From Strigops habroptila (Eukaryota > Chordata > Aves > Psittaciformes > Psittacidae), in assembly GCF_004027225.2 (NCBI RefSeq), contig NC_044277.2:102045725-102109724 (forward strand): 64,000 bases of DNA. Direction: 5' to 3'. A program made the position numbers and the translations under genes. Positions 1 to 11,900 of the stretch are shown one piece after another (the stretch's first letter is position 1; each line of letters begins with the position of its first letter). The notes below the pieces were generated by a model. The model made no database searches and was not told the origin of the DNA. It saw only the letters and a list, made by a program, of their open reading frames with translations.

Positions 1-103
1 GCCTCTCAGGATTGCCATCTGCTTCAAACACGTTTTTGCTCATGATCTTATTAAAGCAGAATGAAGAGCCGGGGACAAACCCAGATAAAAAATCCTAAAA
101 TAT

Positions 104-482
104 CCAACTTCTCTGAGCAACCTGTGCCAGTGGCTCACCACTCTCACAGTGAAGAACTTCTTCGTAATAACTAATCTAAATCTTCCCTCTTCCAGTTTAA
201 AGCCACCCCCCCTTGCCCTATCCCTACATGCCCTTGTATAAAGTCCCTCTCCAGCTTTCTTGTTGGCCCTTCAGGTACTGGAAGCTGCTCTAAGGTCTCC
301 CCAGAGCCTTCTCTTCTCCAGGCTGAAAAACCCCATCTCTCTCAGCCCTTCTCCATGGGAGAGGTGCTCCAACCACCCAATCGTCTTTGTGGCCTCCTCT
401 GGACTCGCTCCAACAGGTCCATGTCCTTCTTATGCTGGGATCCCCAGAGCTGGATGCAGTACTGCAGGTGGGGAGTATGAGC
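104..482 (-). repeat. CR1 LINE fragment, 5'-truncated and lacking the 3' tail
   Basis: The + strand reads as the reverse complement of the CR1 3' region. It runs from the 'ACCTGTGCCAGTGGCTCACC' portion, through the 'CAGGCTGAA...CTCTCAGCCC' portion, to 'GCTGGATGCAGTACTGCAGG'. It diverges from the younger copies by many substitutions. The terminal (ATTCTATG)n side is absent. Confidence 0.85.
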
Positions 483-1489
483 CCCTTGTTCTGCTCTGCT
501 TGTGAGTCACAATGTCACACCAGCACTGCACCCTCCAGCTGGACCTCTGCGTGGAGGCGTAGCCTGTTTACAGCTTAATTAGAGGGTGATGTTTCTGCCC
601 AGACACTGTCGTAAAGGAATGACTGGCTCCTTTGTGTATGCATTTTCCACATGCTTCCCCTACATGTTGGGTGTGTCTGGTTTGTAAAATCCCATGTGGC
701 TTGAGTGAAATTACAGCGTAAGTATTTCAGCAGAAGTATGGCAATACCCACTGACATGTTTTAGTGAAGGACAGACTTGTAGATACAGGGGAGAGGTGTG
801 GGAAACAAACTAAAGCTTAAAGTCAGGAAGTGTACACTGGGAGCAAGTGAGAGGGTTGACTCACTCAGCAGACAGCCACAAAATAACACCACACAAGATG
901 TTAAGAGAGAAAATAATGAAGAATATGCAGGTAGAACTGCCACCTGCATAAGTTGCAGCTTATTTCAAGCTGTCTCCAAGAGAACTGGAGATGACCTAAG
1001 TACAGACAGAAAGGCAAGATCTATAATAAACAGAAAGTCTTTAACTAGGACATCTGAATTAAAAAAACAACTTTGGCAGGATGAGAAAGCAGTGCAACGT
1101 GAAAAGCCAGATTCCAGACACTAAGCTGTTGGTTTTGGGCATTTTTCACCTGAAAGTGAAAGGTTATTTCTCCATTTTCCAAGTCTGCAAACTTTACTTG
1201 GGTTTTAAAGTCAGATTGTGGATACTGGTTCTAGTTCTTCTTCAAGATACACATGCAAAGGAAACCCATGTTCCAGTGATACCTGTTTGGCTGCATCTGC
1301 AATAATTACAGGGTAATATATAATTTTTCCAGTGTCATTAATAAACACACTTTACCTAATACACTGGCAAGAGAATATGCTAGATTGCGATGAAGTATTT
1401 TTACCTGCTAAGATGCCTGATCAGGACAAACATTTAATACAATATTTGTTTTTAAAGGCTTTCCCGAATACATGAAAACCTTAGTAAGA

Positions 1490-1504
1490 CCACTGGAGGG
1501 CAGC
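1490..1504 (+). promoter_or_regulatory. CTCF-like site (weak)
   Basis: CCACTGGAGGGCAGC matches 13 of 15 positions of the consensus CCASYAGRKGGCRST. This is a motif match only; occupancy cannot be judged from sequence. Confidence 0.3.
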
Positions 1505-1898
1505 AATGTCAAAGTGAAGCATTCATCAGCGTGCTTCCGGGAATTGCTTCGTGAAAACCCAAGCCCGGGAACTTAGCAAAGAAATAGAAATAATTGGAAA
1601 TAATTTTCTGCTACCCAGATGTACATCTGTGAAATAGTGCAAAAGATAATACTGCATAATTTTCCTTACTTTCCTGCATGCAAAGAATGCCACCTGAAAT
1701 CTACATGACTTTCCCTGTTCCCAGAAAATGCTGAAAGCATCAAAAATTACTTGGAGTCCTGATACATTCTGAAGCCTATGGATTTGTGATTTATTTTTTT
1801 TAAATCACGATTTGTGGTTTATTTTTAAAATCGATATATAACCCAAGACTACTTTTCATAGCTTTTTATATGCATATAAATAATTTGCACTGTGTTTA

Positions 1899-2440
1899 CA
1901 AGTGAGACCTCACTTGGAGTACTGTGCGCAGTTCTGGTGTCCTCAACATAAGGACATGAAACTGTTGGAGCAAGTCCAGAGGAGGGCCATGAGGATGATA
2001 AGGGGGCTGGAGCACCTCCCTTATGAAGACAGGTTGAGAAAGTTGGGGCTGTTCAGCCTGGAGAAGAGAAGGCTGCATGGAGACCTCATAGCAGCCTTCC
2101 AGCATCTGAAGGGGGCCTATAAGGATGCTGGGGAGGGACTCTTCCTTAGGCACTGTAGCGGTAGGACAAGGGGTAATGGGTTCAAACTAAAACAGGGAAA
2201 GTTTAGATTAGATATAAGGAAGAAGTTCTTCACAGTGTGGGTGGTGAAGCACCGGAATGGGTTGCCCAAGGAAGTTGTGGATGCTCCATCCCTGGCAGTG
2301 TTCTAGGCCAGGTTGGACAGAGCCTTGGGCGACATGGTCTAGTGTGAGGTGTGCCTGCCCATGGCAGGAGGTTGGAACTAGATGATCTTAAGGTTATCTT
2401 TCCAACCCTAACTATTCTATGATTCTATGATTCTATGATT
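1899..2440 (+). repeat. CR1 LINE 3' fragment with (ATTCTATG)n tail
   Basis: This is a sense-oriented CR1 of about 540 bp, from 'AGTGAGACCTCACTTGGAGT' to a tail of three ATTCTATG-type units at 2413-2440. The open frame inside it (1902-2306) is the degenerate C-terminal end of CR1 ORF2 plus 3' sequence, not a host gene. Confidence 0.92.
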
Positions 2441-2522
2441 TACATTTGATGTATGTACAGATACATATTTCCAAATGAATCCATATTGTTGCATTAATAT
2501 AATGGGGCAGGACATTAGCAGA

Positions 2523-2548
2523 ATTTTTTATTTTTATTTTTATTTTTG
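2523..2548. repeat. (TTTTTA)n simple repeat
   Basis: This is a short A/T tract made of four TTTTTA-type units. Confidence 0.7.
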
Positions 2549-4761
2549 TATCCTAAATTTCAAAATTTCACAGAAATCTTTCAAATATTAGGTGAGTGGA
2601 ATGAGTTTAGTGAGTTCTCCCTCTGTAAGGAAGTCCACTAACATTAGTAAAGATTTTGGGGACACCATGAAGATAAATGTATGAACTTTCTGCAAATTGT
2701 TTTGATTTAGTGAAAGCAAGTCCGATATTCACACATTTGAGGAATGCATGTTGACAATAATTTAAAATTACAGTTTGTCAAGCACAGCTGTCAGTTGCTT
2801 CAAAATATATAAAGAAATATGCTGGCTGACTTACAGGTCATAACATCCATCTATACTTTTGATGAAATATGAGCAAGGTAAATAAAACTGCTGTGGAGCT
2901 TACTAGTTTTGTAAAAAGTGTAAAATACAGTTCACTCTACAGGGTAGTTATGTACACATCACCTCTTAATCAGTACTTGAGCTCCCTGATTGCATTCAAA
3001 TCACATCTGGCCATTTTGTATATAAGTATGTTCTGTTACTGTCCATCTTAGAAAGCTAACAAGCAGAAAGAAGGAGCTGGGCTTGCCTTAGCTGTAGTGT
3101 CATTTGGTACCTGGATGCCTGAACAAGCCACTTCCATGACCGCAAGGTGATTTGTTAGGTTATAATTGGAAGGACCTTTTCTGAACATGTTACTACCAGA
3201 AGCAAGCATGGTTTTGGACAAGAGTTGAACTTTGAAGAGTCCTCATGGGATAACAAGGAATGTTTGCAACTCTAACCCAGCTGAGGATCACCGGGGAAGT
3301 GTAAACAAAATAAATAGAAAAAACCAGTATGATCCTGACAAGACACAGAGACTATTTTTAAGAGTGGAATAATCCAGACTTTAGCAGAATTTATGATCCC
3401 TCTAAGGTCTGTGACTTAGGTTATGTCTACCATAGCAAGTGGCTTGATGCACTAGAAGCAGAACTGCAGTGCAAAAAAGTCAGTGCTCAGGAAAAATGTC
3501 CACTCTGTAGGCATTTAGGGATGTTTTATTTCAGAGTAGCTTTTGCCCAATCCTGTAGATTGAGAGCCCATTAGCTGACGGAACATATGAGGTGAGCTCT
3601 TGGAGAGCTTGGCTTCAGATTAGCTTCCTCCAAGAGAAATGCTATTGTGCTCCACACTGCACAAAAGCATACAAACTGGGGCCCTCAGGAGTCTCTTTGA
3701 TCCACACACCCAAACCAAATCAAAACGTTAGTGTAAAATCCAACCTTACATGGTAGAGAGGGGAAATACAAGGTAAAACGTCAGGTAGAAGTCATACATG
3801 GCAGTTAGAGAAAGTGTCTACATTTATACCTATAAATGTAGGCTAAAGTTTCCATTTGGGATGTGTTGGGTTTGGGTTTTTTTTCTTACACGCATGAGCC
3901 TTTGGAAGTTAATATCTTAGAATGGTAATAAAGAGGATGAGATATATATGAAAATTGTCCTTATGTTCATCATATTTATACGGAGCTGTGAATATATATG
4001 TGACTTTAACAGCTTTACAATGGGAACAGTGGCATTTATTTTTTTAAGTTTATATGAGTAAATAATGATGGGATAAATATGGAGAGCTAGCAAAAAATAT
4101 ACCAGCGTCATATGGGAAACAATTGTGTGTAGCTCTGGGCCAGTGTTTAAGCCCTCTCTTCTGATCTTGCATTTTACTACTGGGCAGATGGATCTCACCT
4201 TCACTTCCAGATTTCACAGTGCATTTCTGGACTGCAGTTGGGAAAAAAAGAAAAATCCAGCTTCTAAACTGAGCTGATCTGCTTGGCAAGTTACTCAAAG
4301 ACAGTAAAGATGAAAGTACAGAAAGCTTTTTCCACAGTCAGTTTTCATGTACCTCTATATACTATTTTAAACAAAACCATCTGCTTTACTGCCACTACTC
4401 TAAGGCTTTCTTAAAGGCTGGGAAAGAATTCTTTGAAAAATGATGGATTTCATTAACATTCAAGTTAGCAAACAGATGTTATAATCAATCGTAATAGTAC
4501 ATGATGAGAAAAGTTGGAATTCTGATATGGAAAAGTGTCCAAATTTGGATGCGCCAACCTACTTTTAAAGGCAAGGACACACTTACGTGCCTGCAAAGAA
4601 ACAAAGCTGTGAACCCTTTCTGTTGGAAAACACAGGTACCTGGTTTCACCCTTGCCAGATGTCCGCGATTTCTCTGGCTTGTCTTAACCTTTCGATCAGG
4701 ATATTGCAGATTTGCCGAGCTTTCCCTTGGGAAAGTTTCCCTTTTTCAGAGGGAAACTAAA

Positions 4762-4800
4762 AATACAGCAGTGCCTCTAAAAACACAGCAGTGCCTCTAA
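4762..4800. repeat. Short tandem duplication (about 20 bp x 2)
   Basis: ACAGCAGTGCCTCTAA occurs twice in direct succession, separated by a short A-rich link. It is a local duplication with no coding support. Confidence 0.7.
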
Positions 4801-5000
4801 TTTAGCGCCTTATTCCAAACTCAGACTTTGGTGAGCTGATGAACTAAAGAGACATCATGTAGTAGTCAAAACCCCATGTGGCACAAGCCTACAAAAATCG
4901 GTTTTTTAACCACCCCCCCTTCCCTTTTCGTTGTTTCTCATGGAACAACACCGGATGGTGAATTATAATTGCTTTTGCGATGGTTATTTTCCATGAAGTA

Positions 5001-5015
5001 CCATCAGAGGGCAGT
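5001..5015 (+). promoter_or_regulatory. CTCF-like site upstream of DLEC1
   Basis: CCATCAGAGGGCAGT matches 14 of 15 positions of the CTCF core consensus CCASYAGRKGGCRST; only the S position deviates (T). It sits about 0.9 kb upstream of the DLEC1 start codon, at the edge of the GC-rich promoter region. This is a motif match only. Confidence 0.45.
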
Positions 5016-5233
5016 AACACTACCCGCTCCCAACCCCTGCAAACCGCGGTGGAGGCCAATGACCCCCACAGCGATGGGGAAGCCCCGGGGCCCACACTCT
5101 GGTTCCTTCACCCAGAGCAAGATGGAAAAAAAAAGGGGGGGGGGGGGGTAAAAGGAGGCAGGACAAGCAGAAAGAGCTCCGCCAGGATGGTTTTTAAGGA
5201 GAACATCCCCCGCTGCAGCAGGAGCAGGCGGCT

Positions 5234-5245
5234 GTTGTTAGCAAC
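5234..5245 (+). promoter_or_regulatory. Partial RFX X-box-like palindrome
   Basis: GTTGTTAGCAAC has a perfect 3' half-site (RGYAAC) but only 4 of 6 matches in the 5' half (GTNRCC). It may be a weak second RFX site for DLEC1, about 650 bp upstream of the ATG. Confidence 0.3.
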
Positions 5246-5809
5246 GGGCGTACACAGCCAGGGCGCTCCGGCAGGCTGAGGGAAAGTGGATGGCTTCTGG
5301 GGCTGATGATGAATTACCCCAACTTCCAGCCCTCGCGGCCCGGCTGCGGCGGCGGGGATGAGCCCTGCCTCGGCGAGCAGCCTGTGGCAGCTGGGGAAGA
5401 AGGACAGGCTTTGTCTTCTTCCCTCAGCTGCCTATCTCACGGCCTGCAGTGGAGCCCAACACCAGGGGAGGGGCAAGGCAAGCCTCCCGGAAAGCCCAAA
5501 TCCCCTCAAAAGTTTCAGGTCAACATTTTGTTTCGTTTCTTATTAACTCATACAGCTCCGCTGCTTTAAAAGAGCACAAAAAGTAACTATTTTGGCCGGG
5601 CAGAAACGGGGTGCGACCCTCCCCATCGCCCTCAGCCCTCCAAGAGCGCTAGTACAGCGACATAGAGGCGAAAGGCGGCCGGGGGTGTGGGGGGTGAGGA
5701 CGCCCGGGAAGGGGAGTGGAGGCTCCACCCCGATCCCTCGGACGGAGCTCAGCCCCCGGGTGCCTCCTCTCGGCTCCCGGGCCGGCTCCCCCGCCCCGCG
5801 GCCCGCACG

Positions 5810-5822
5810 GTCGCCCAGCAAC
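5810..5822 (+). promoter_or_regulatory. RFX X-box motif in the DLEC1 promoter
   Basis: GTCGCC-C-AGCAAC matches the X-box consensus GTNRCC-N(0-3)-RGYAAC at all twelve defined positions, with a one-base spacer. It lies 76 bp upstream of the DLEC1 ATG inside the CpG island. RFX factors binding such sites drive ciliary genes. Its position suits a gene coding for an axonemal protein. Confidence 0.65.
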
Positions 5823-5897
5823 GGCGGCGCGGCCGGGCTGCGGCAGGAGGCGGCGGGCGGTTGAGGGACGCGGGCCGGCCAGGACGCCAGCCTCGCC

Positions 5898-5930
5898 ATG
5901 GCGCAGCGGAGCCTCCAGCCCTGCACGCAG
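5898..5930 (+). CDS. DLEC1: DLEC1 coding exon 1
   Basis: Residues 1-11 ([11 protein letters not shown]), ending in phase 0 at donor CAG|gtaagg. The closest upstream in-frame codon block ends at a stop (5862-5864), so this ATG is the only possible start in this exon. The short N-terminus aligns only loosely with the human protein just before its DIS motif. Confidence 0.75.
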
Positions 5931-8900
5931 GTAAGGCAGCGGGCAGGGCCGCACGGCACACACACCCCGCAAACAGCCTCACACGTGTGCACACACATGC
6001 ACACTGACACACACACCCCCAAGCAGCCTCACATGCATGCACAGACACACACACTCCCCGAACACACACCCCACACACACATTCTCCCCTGCAAACAGCC
6101 CAACATGTATGCAGACCCCTGCACACAGACACACAGACACCTACACACACCCCTGCACACACACACACATACCCGCAAACAGCCTCATATGCAAGCACAC
6201 ACATGCACACTGGCACACCTGCACACTGACACACACACACCTCTGCAAACACACCCTCCCAAACAGCCTTACACACATGCACACACCTGCACATGGGCAT
6301 ACACACACCCTTCTGCATGCACTCTGAGGCACACAGACACATGTTGTACGCAAGGACTGGTACACACACTGTGCAGGGGATGTATCTCACACACATACAC
6401 ACCACTCATGAAGCCCCATATGGACACATCCCTGCATAAACCATTGTGCACATACACACTGTGAACACAGAGAACTATGACCACCACCATCGCCTGCATG
6501 AACAGCCAGCCAGCACAGGCACACTGCCTGTGTGCATGCCTGACTTTGTGTACACACTCACATCTACACGCTTATATGCCCTCACATCTCAGTGTTCATG
6601 TGCAAACATACAGTGTGTTCCCTTTCAGGGCCCTTCCTGGATACCTTTCCCAGCCATTTTCCCCCATTTTTCCTTCTCCATTTGCTAATTCCAGCCATTT
6701 TCACATGCCCAGGGATCTCATACTATCCTATCTTTGGCCGTAAGCATGAACATCTTCATTTTCTTTTCTCAGGACATCTCCCCCTTGCTGGCTAGCATCT
6801 TTGGGGACCTGTACACTGGAGACGTTTTTGGGGAAGACCTGGAGACAAACTGGATCAAGTCCCGAGGAGGAGACAATGTTTATCATGAGAGTTTTACTGA
6901 GGAGCTGCAGAAGGTACAAGTCAAAACCAAGTCAGAGTTTGGAGATCTGTTCAGCTTTCATTGCTACTTCATAAGATAAAAGAAAAAGACAGAGGGGGAT
7001 CCTAGAACTGACATTGTAATGGAAATTTACTCAAACTCAGTTTCCCACAGAACCTTTCATATAAGTTAACATTCACCACATGCTCCTTTGTGATCTTCTC
7101 AGCTTCAGACAGCTTTTCAGACACAGAGTATAATCAGTAGCCCTCTAGATGCCTATTCCAATGGCTGACAACTCCCTGTAACTGCTAGTCAGGGTACTAG
7201 AGTTCCTATCTTACAATAAATTATTCTGATGTGCTGCATTTTGAAACCAGATGCTGCAAATAATATTTATATATGCTTAGTGGTGCTCTATGACACGTAA
7301 TCTGTTAGCGTTTGCGACGCTGTTTGGGAATCTTGGACGAAATCAACAGTAGAAATGCAAAACACTTGTATTAATCATTGCTCTGATAGATATTGTCAGT
7401 GTATAAAGGTAGAGGCTATTGCTGGATGCCTAGAACAACAGGTATTTTTTTTTCATTCTGTGTCATCATGCTCCCTCAAAGGTTATCAGAGCTGAGAAGT
7501 CTGAAGTTTTGTACTTCTTTTGAGCCATTTGTGAATATATTGGTGGACACAAGTTCTGAATAATAAATGTGAATACTTATGCCTGAAATGGACTGCTTGG
7601 ATAAGATTCATTTCAACTGACAGTACATGTCTGTAACGTGTATGTGACAGCTGAGCTAGTCACTTGAGGCTCTGTATCTTCAGAAATAAAAAATAAGTAA
7701 ATAAACCCCAGGCATTTTTAGGGCATAATCCATCTAATCCATTTTAGGTATCACCTTTGGCATGGGGTGGAATTGTATGCTAGATTCCAGTGACAGTGAA
7801 AGAATCCCAGAATAAACAGGAGAGAAGGAAGCATCTCATTTTAGCTGAGACGCATTCTAGCCTTTCTATTTAAAAAAATAAACAGAATTATTTAATTCTA
7901 TTAAATGAGCCAAAAGGTTAAATATTGGTACGGAAAAGTTCTATGGAGAGCTCAGGCCACAGATGCTCTTGAGACCAGTGTCTGCCAGTTTCTTTTGCTG
8001 TTGGTCTTGTATGTCTCTGTGCCTTTGCTATATTCTCTCTTTAACTTACATTGATACCTCTTTGAGGCAAGATTTTCCTTTATGACTTGTGTTTGCAAAG
8101 CACTTACCAGAATGGGTAGACTGATCCAAAATATTTGAGGAGAAGTGTCACTATTGGGATATTTTGGAGTTTTAGAAACCTTCCTAATAACTAGGAGGGA
8201 ACGTTGACTTTAAATTTATTCCTACACTTATAGGCAAAATACAGTGCCATAGCTACTCTCCCACAGAAGGTAGAAGACCTTTCCCTTGTCCTGAGAGGGT
8301 TTCCTCATTTTTCACACATTTTCCTGGGCGGTGCTTCTTACCCAGCACAAGTTAAATGATAGAAATGATGGGTTTAGCAGGCCAGTTTATGCTTGTAAAG
8401 TAATGATGTTTTACCAAGTTGCCTGTACTTACCTCTGAAAGGCAAATAGAAAACATTTATCTGTAAGGAGATGTTAACAGCTCAAATTACACTAATTTGT
8501 CTACATTGACCCATACCCCTGACAGCTTCTTGATGAGTATAAGTGTCGACTGAGAGAAGCTGACAGAGCAGAAGAGAACATCATTCAGGCCCAGGAACGG
8601 GCAAAAGCAGAAGAAGAAAGGGTCCTAAATGTGCTGAAGGCAGATGTGGGGGAAGATTTCCACAAAATGGGACTGCCACCAGGTGAGGATTCTGGAAACA
8701 CTATCTCCCCACTACATGCTTATGGTACCTGGAGACTAGTGCCACATTTGTCTAAATCACTGGTAGGACTGACACTAGACTCAGTGAGCAGTTGGTTTGG
8801 CATTACACCAATACATCAACGTCAAAGGATTTCGTGCAGAAATTCAAGTAGAGTGATGTCTGTTTAACACTGTAAGAAACTAAACAACCAGATCATTTTC

Positions 8901-11900
8901 AAGGTGTTAAATTTGCAATTAATGGCTTACCGCCTAACTTTATTACAGCTTAATTACCCTGATATGTAGCAGCAAAGAACAGAGATTAGGTGTTTCTCCA
9001 ATGGTTGCATAGCTGGGTTTGAACTCAATTTAGAATTGTGGAGGTGCATGTCCAATTCTTGGGATTAAAATACCAGACTGTTTCTCTATCCAAAAATACT
9101 ACCTGATGGTGATGCGTTATAAAGACAACATTACTTTGAATGAATCAAGATAGCGTATTAGTGTATTTTAAGGTACTAAGCTTTTGCATTATTTGTTTGT
9201 TTCTTTGTTTTACTATTGCAGTGGCATCCTGTTTTAGGTGGATTGTGGATAATGAACTTCTCAGAAGAAATAATTTAACCTGCCCTGATGATTACATCAC
9301 TGATAAATTTCCTGTAACTAGAGCACCCAAAGGTAACTTTTAAAGCACAGAATAAACCAGACTTTTTAGAACGCTCTATAAGAATTTAATCATTGCAGGA
9401 TGTAGCAGATCTGAGTATATTTTTATAGTTTTCTGCCAAAACAGAAGGGACTCTAGTACTAAAAGCATAAAATTCCACTAAAGAGACATTGTCAAACTAA
9501 AATTGATAAATTAAAAATTATTGAGTTTAAATGTGCTTAACCATGAAATTTAATGGTGGTCACACATTTGCTTATAGTTCTTTCCCTCTAACACAAAAAC
9601 TACATTAATTGTGACTGCTCTGCCTCTATTCAATTTCATTCACACAAAGCTGCAACTCCATCCTCTATACAGATGGAAGGGAAGTAGTTACATTAAAAGC
9701 TATTTTCAGGGAAACAAAACTGTATTCTATATTTTGGGTTTAAAGTTTTCCAGTTCTAGAAATACATCAGTTCAATTTGCAAATGAAGATCATTTTTGGG
9801 CAATGTCAAGACTTCTTTTACTGACATGTGAACCAAGGTGAAAGATTTTACTATCATTAAATTGACATTTTTCAGCCAAGTCAAAGCAAACATTTCAGAG
9901 CAATCAACTTAGTCACAAATTCCAAGATTTCGGTTTGGGTTTTTTTTTACCTCATTGTAATTCCAAACAAAGCCAAAAATCTAACATCTCAGAGTTTGCT
10001 TAACAATAGAAACATGGAACTAGATGGTACATCCTGTTTATGTCAACATTCTGACTGTCATAAGTCCATCACATAGATATTTTTCTAAATTGAACAGGAC
10101 ATTCTAAGTTCCATTCACTTTTAAGATTAACGCAGCTTTTCTGAGAGTAACATAACTTTCTTTGTATGTAGCTTGCTTACTCAGTATTTCTAAAAGCTTT
10201 ATTATTAAAGCACTAAGCTTCATTTGTGGAAAATATATCATAAATTTAAATTAAATTCTAGAGGATTTGAAGTATATTTTTACCATCAACAAAACTAAAA
10301 TAAGTTCATACAGCTACGCTTCGAATATAAGTGCTTATAATTCATGTTTTTCTCTTATAGACTTAATTTTTTCTTCAAATTGCAGGAAAATCAGAACCTG
10401 GCTATGTCAAAGAGACATTTGTTTTTAAACAGCATGTTTCTTCACGCTTGTGGGACCAGATGCCTGCAGAGATTGCACATCTACAGAAAATACCTGGTAG
10501 ACTGCCAAATGTGTCTTTAAGCACATTAACTCTGCTTTCAACTCCAGACTCTAGCCACCAGACTAAAAAGATAAGTAAGGTACATTTTACAGATTTGTTT
10601 TAGTCTGTCAGAACTATAAGGCCTATTGCTGTTGCTGTAACAAAGGGTGAATATCAATGCATCATTGTTTTGGCTCCAATACTTATTTGATCTGTTAAGA
10701 AAAGAGAAACACGATATTTCTGTATGAATTTTCCATGCTATATAGCTTTAATTGTACATATACAGATACCTTTTTCATCATCCTCAAAATTGCCATGTTT
10801 AATTTTGCACCATGATCTCTTTGTTTTTCAAAGAAAACTAATGCCTCACAGAAGCTGGCCTGGAAAGATAGTAAGTGCAAAGCTGAGGGAGAAAGTGAGC
10901 ATGCTTACCTTGCCAAACTTGAGAGAAGGCAGAATTACTTGAAGAACCCCCGCTTTTTCCCACCAAATTCTCTTCATGGAGGCAAATCTCTTGTCATTTC
11001 TCAAGAAAAAGTGGAACAAACCATAGCCAGAAAGAAAGCAGAAGACAATAAAGGGTATGCAGTATATACAGTTTCTTGATTCTGAGCTGGAGTACAGAGA
11101 GAGCTCCACCATAGAATTACTGTGGATTTAGAAGTAGATATTTGAGCTAAATATTTGTGTAGTCACTTAGGAAACAAAGTATGTCTGTATGACATTTTGT
11201 TCTTACTGAGGGATACATTTTACAGTTTCCCATTTTATCAATATTTAAAGAACTGGGCAGTAAGATAATGTCTCCAGGTTTTTTTTCTCTTTCAGCAATA
11301 CCTCATTTGTTCCTGTGTTTCTTGCCAATCCACCTACTGTTATGTTTTCTGATTATGAAGTTGGCCAGGTTTATGAGGTGAGAACTCACTTCTTTGTAAA
11401 GAATTAATTCTACTACTGAGGAGCATTATCTACATATCTCAGCCAATCTTTTGGCTTCCTGCAGTTTAACAAAAGTCTGAGTTTCTTCTTTATGTTGAAT
11501 TAATGACCCTATAGCTTCCTTGAAGATACTCTTTCACACATGCCACTGACGCACTAACCAGTGAAAACTAAAAGGGACCTTTTTCAGTCTCCACTTTGTT
11601 TTGGTAGTATCTGATTCAGCCTTCGTTGAATAAACTGAGGTTTTTAAGTTGGTTGTGATGATAAATTAGTTACTACTAGTGGACTGCTGGGGAATTGCAA
11701 ACGTTACAAGGAATGATGATAAATATAACGGAGTATTTTATTTTCTTTTTACATGAAGATGACTATAGAGCTGCAGAACATCACTTCAACATGTCATTAT
11801 GTAAGACTTACCCCTCCCTCTACTTCAGCATTTGCCATTGGGCCAGGTAAGCATTCTTTTTACTGCCTTTAAGATGTTAACACATAAGAAATCTAATTTA

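Larger units (their letters stand above)
1..5560. other. 5' intergenic flank of DLEC1
   Basis: No exon with family resemblance was found on either strand in this stretch. It holds two CR1 copies, two CTCF-like sites, a short T-rich tandem duplication (about 1782-1837), a (TTTTTA)n tract and a G-homopolymer near 5135-5150. The open frames present are short, lack recognisable domains and are not framed by convincing splice sites. GC content rises from about 5000 towards the DLEC1 CpG island. Confidence 0.6.
5560..5945. promoter_or_regulatory. DLEC1: CpG-island promoter of DLEC1
   Basis: The sequence turns strongly GC- and CpG-rich (many GCGG, CCGG and CGGC runs) and surrounds the predicted first coding exon. 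No TATA box is evident, which fits a CpG-island promoter. The island ends abruptly at the CA-rich minisatellite of intron 1. The transcription start site cannot be fixed; it is probably within about 100 bp upstream of the ATG. Confidence 0.75.

Noticed and set aside
798-1124. 108-residue hydrophilic open frame upstream of DLEC1
   Set aside because: No recognisable family, no flanking splice or promoter evidence, and a chance length for this composition.
1902-2306. 134-residue open frame that looks like a conserved protein
   Set aside because: It is the degenerate end of CR1 ORF2 and 3' UTR, not a host gene.
5749-6405. 218-residue Cys/Val-rich open frame on the - strand
   Set aside because: It is the complement of the CA minisatellite (GTG and TGT codons) plus the CpG island; no homology.
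5898-6464. 188-residue read-through of DLEC1 exon 1 into intron 1
   Set aside because: After residue 11 it runs through a consensus splice donor into His/Thr-rich CA repeats. Exon 2 joins exon 1 in frame.
5948-6475. Array resembling spaced direct repeats (CRISPR-like)
   Set aside because: Units are irregular, spacers are themselves CA repeats, and the context is a vertebrate intron.
10575-10580. Alternative exon 5 donor gtaagg in DLEC1
   Set aside because: Using it would leave exon 5 in the wrong phase for exon 6; the donor at 10580 keeps the frame.
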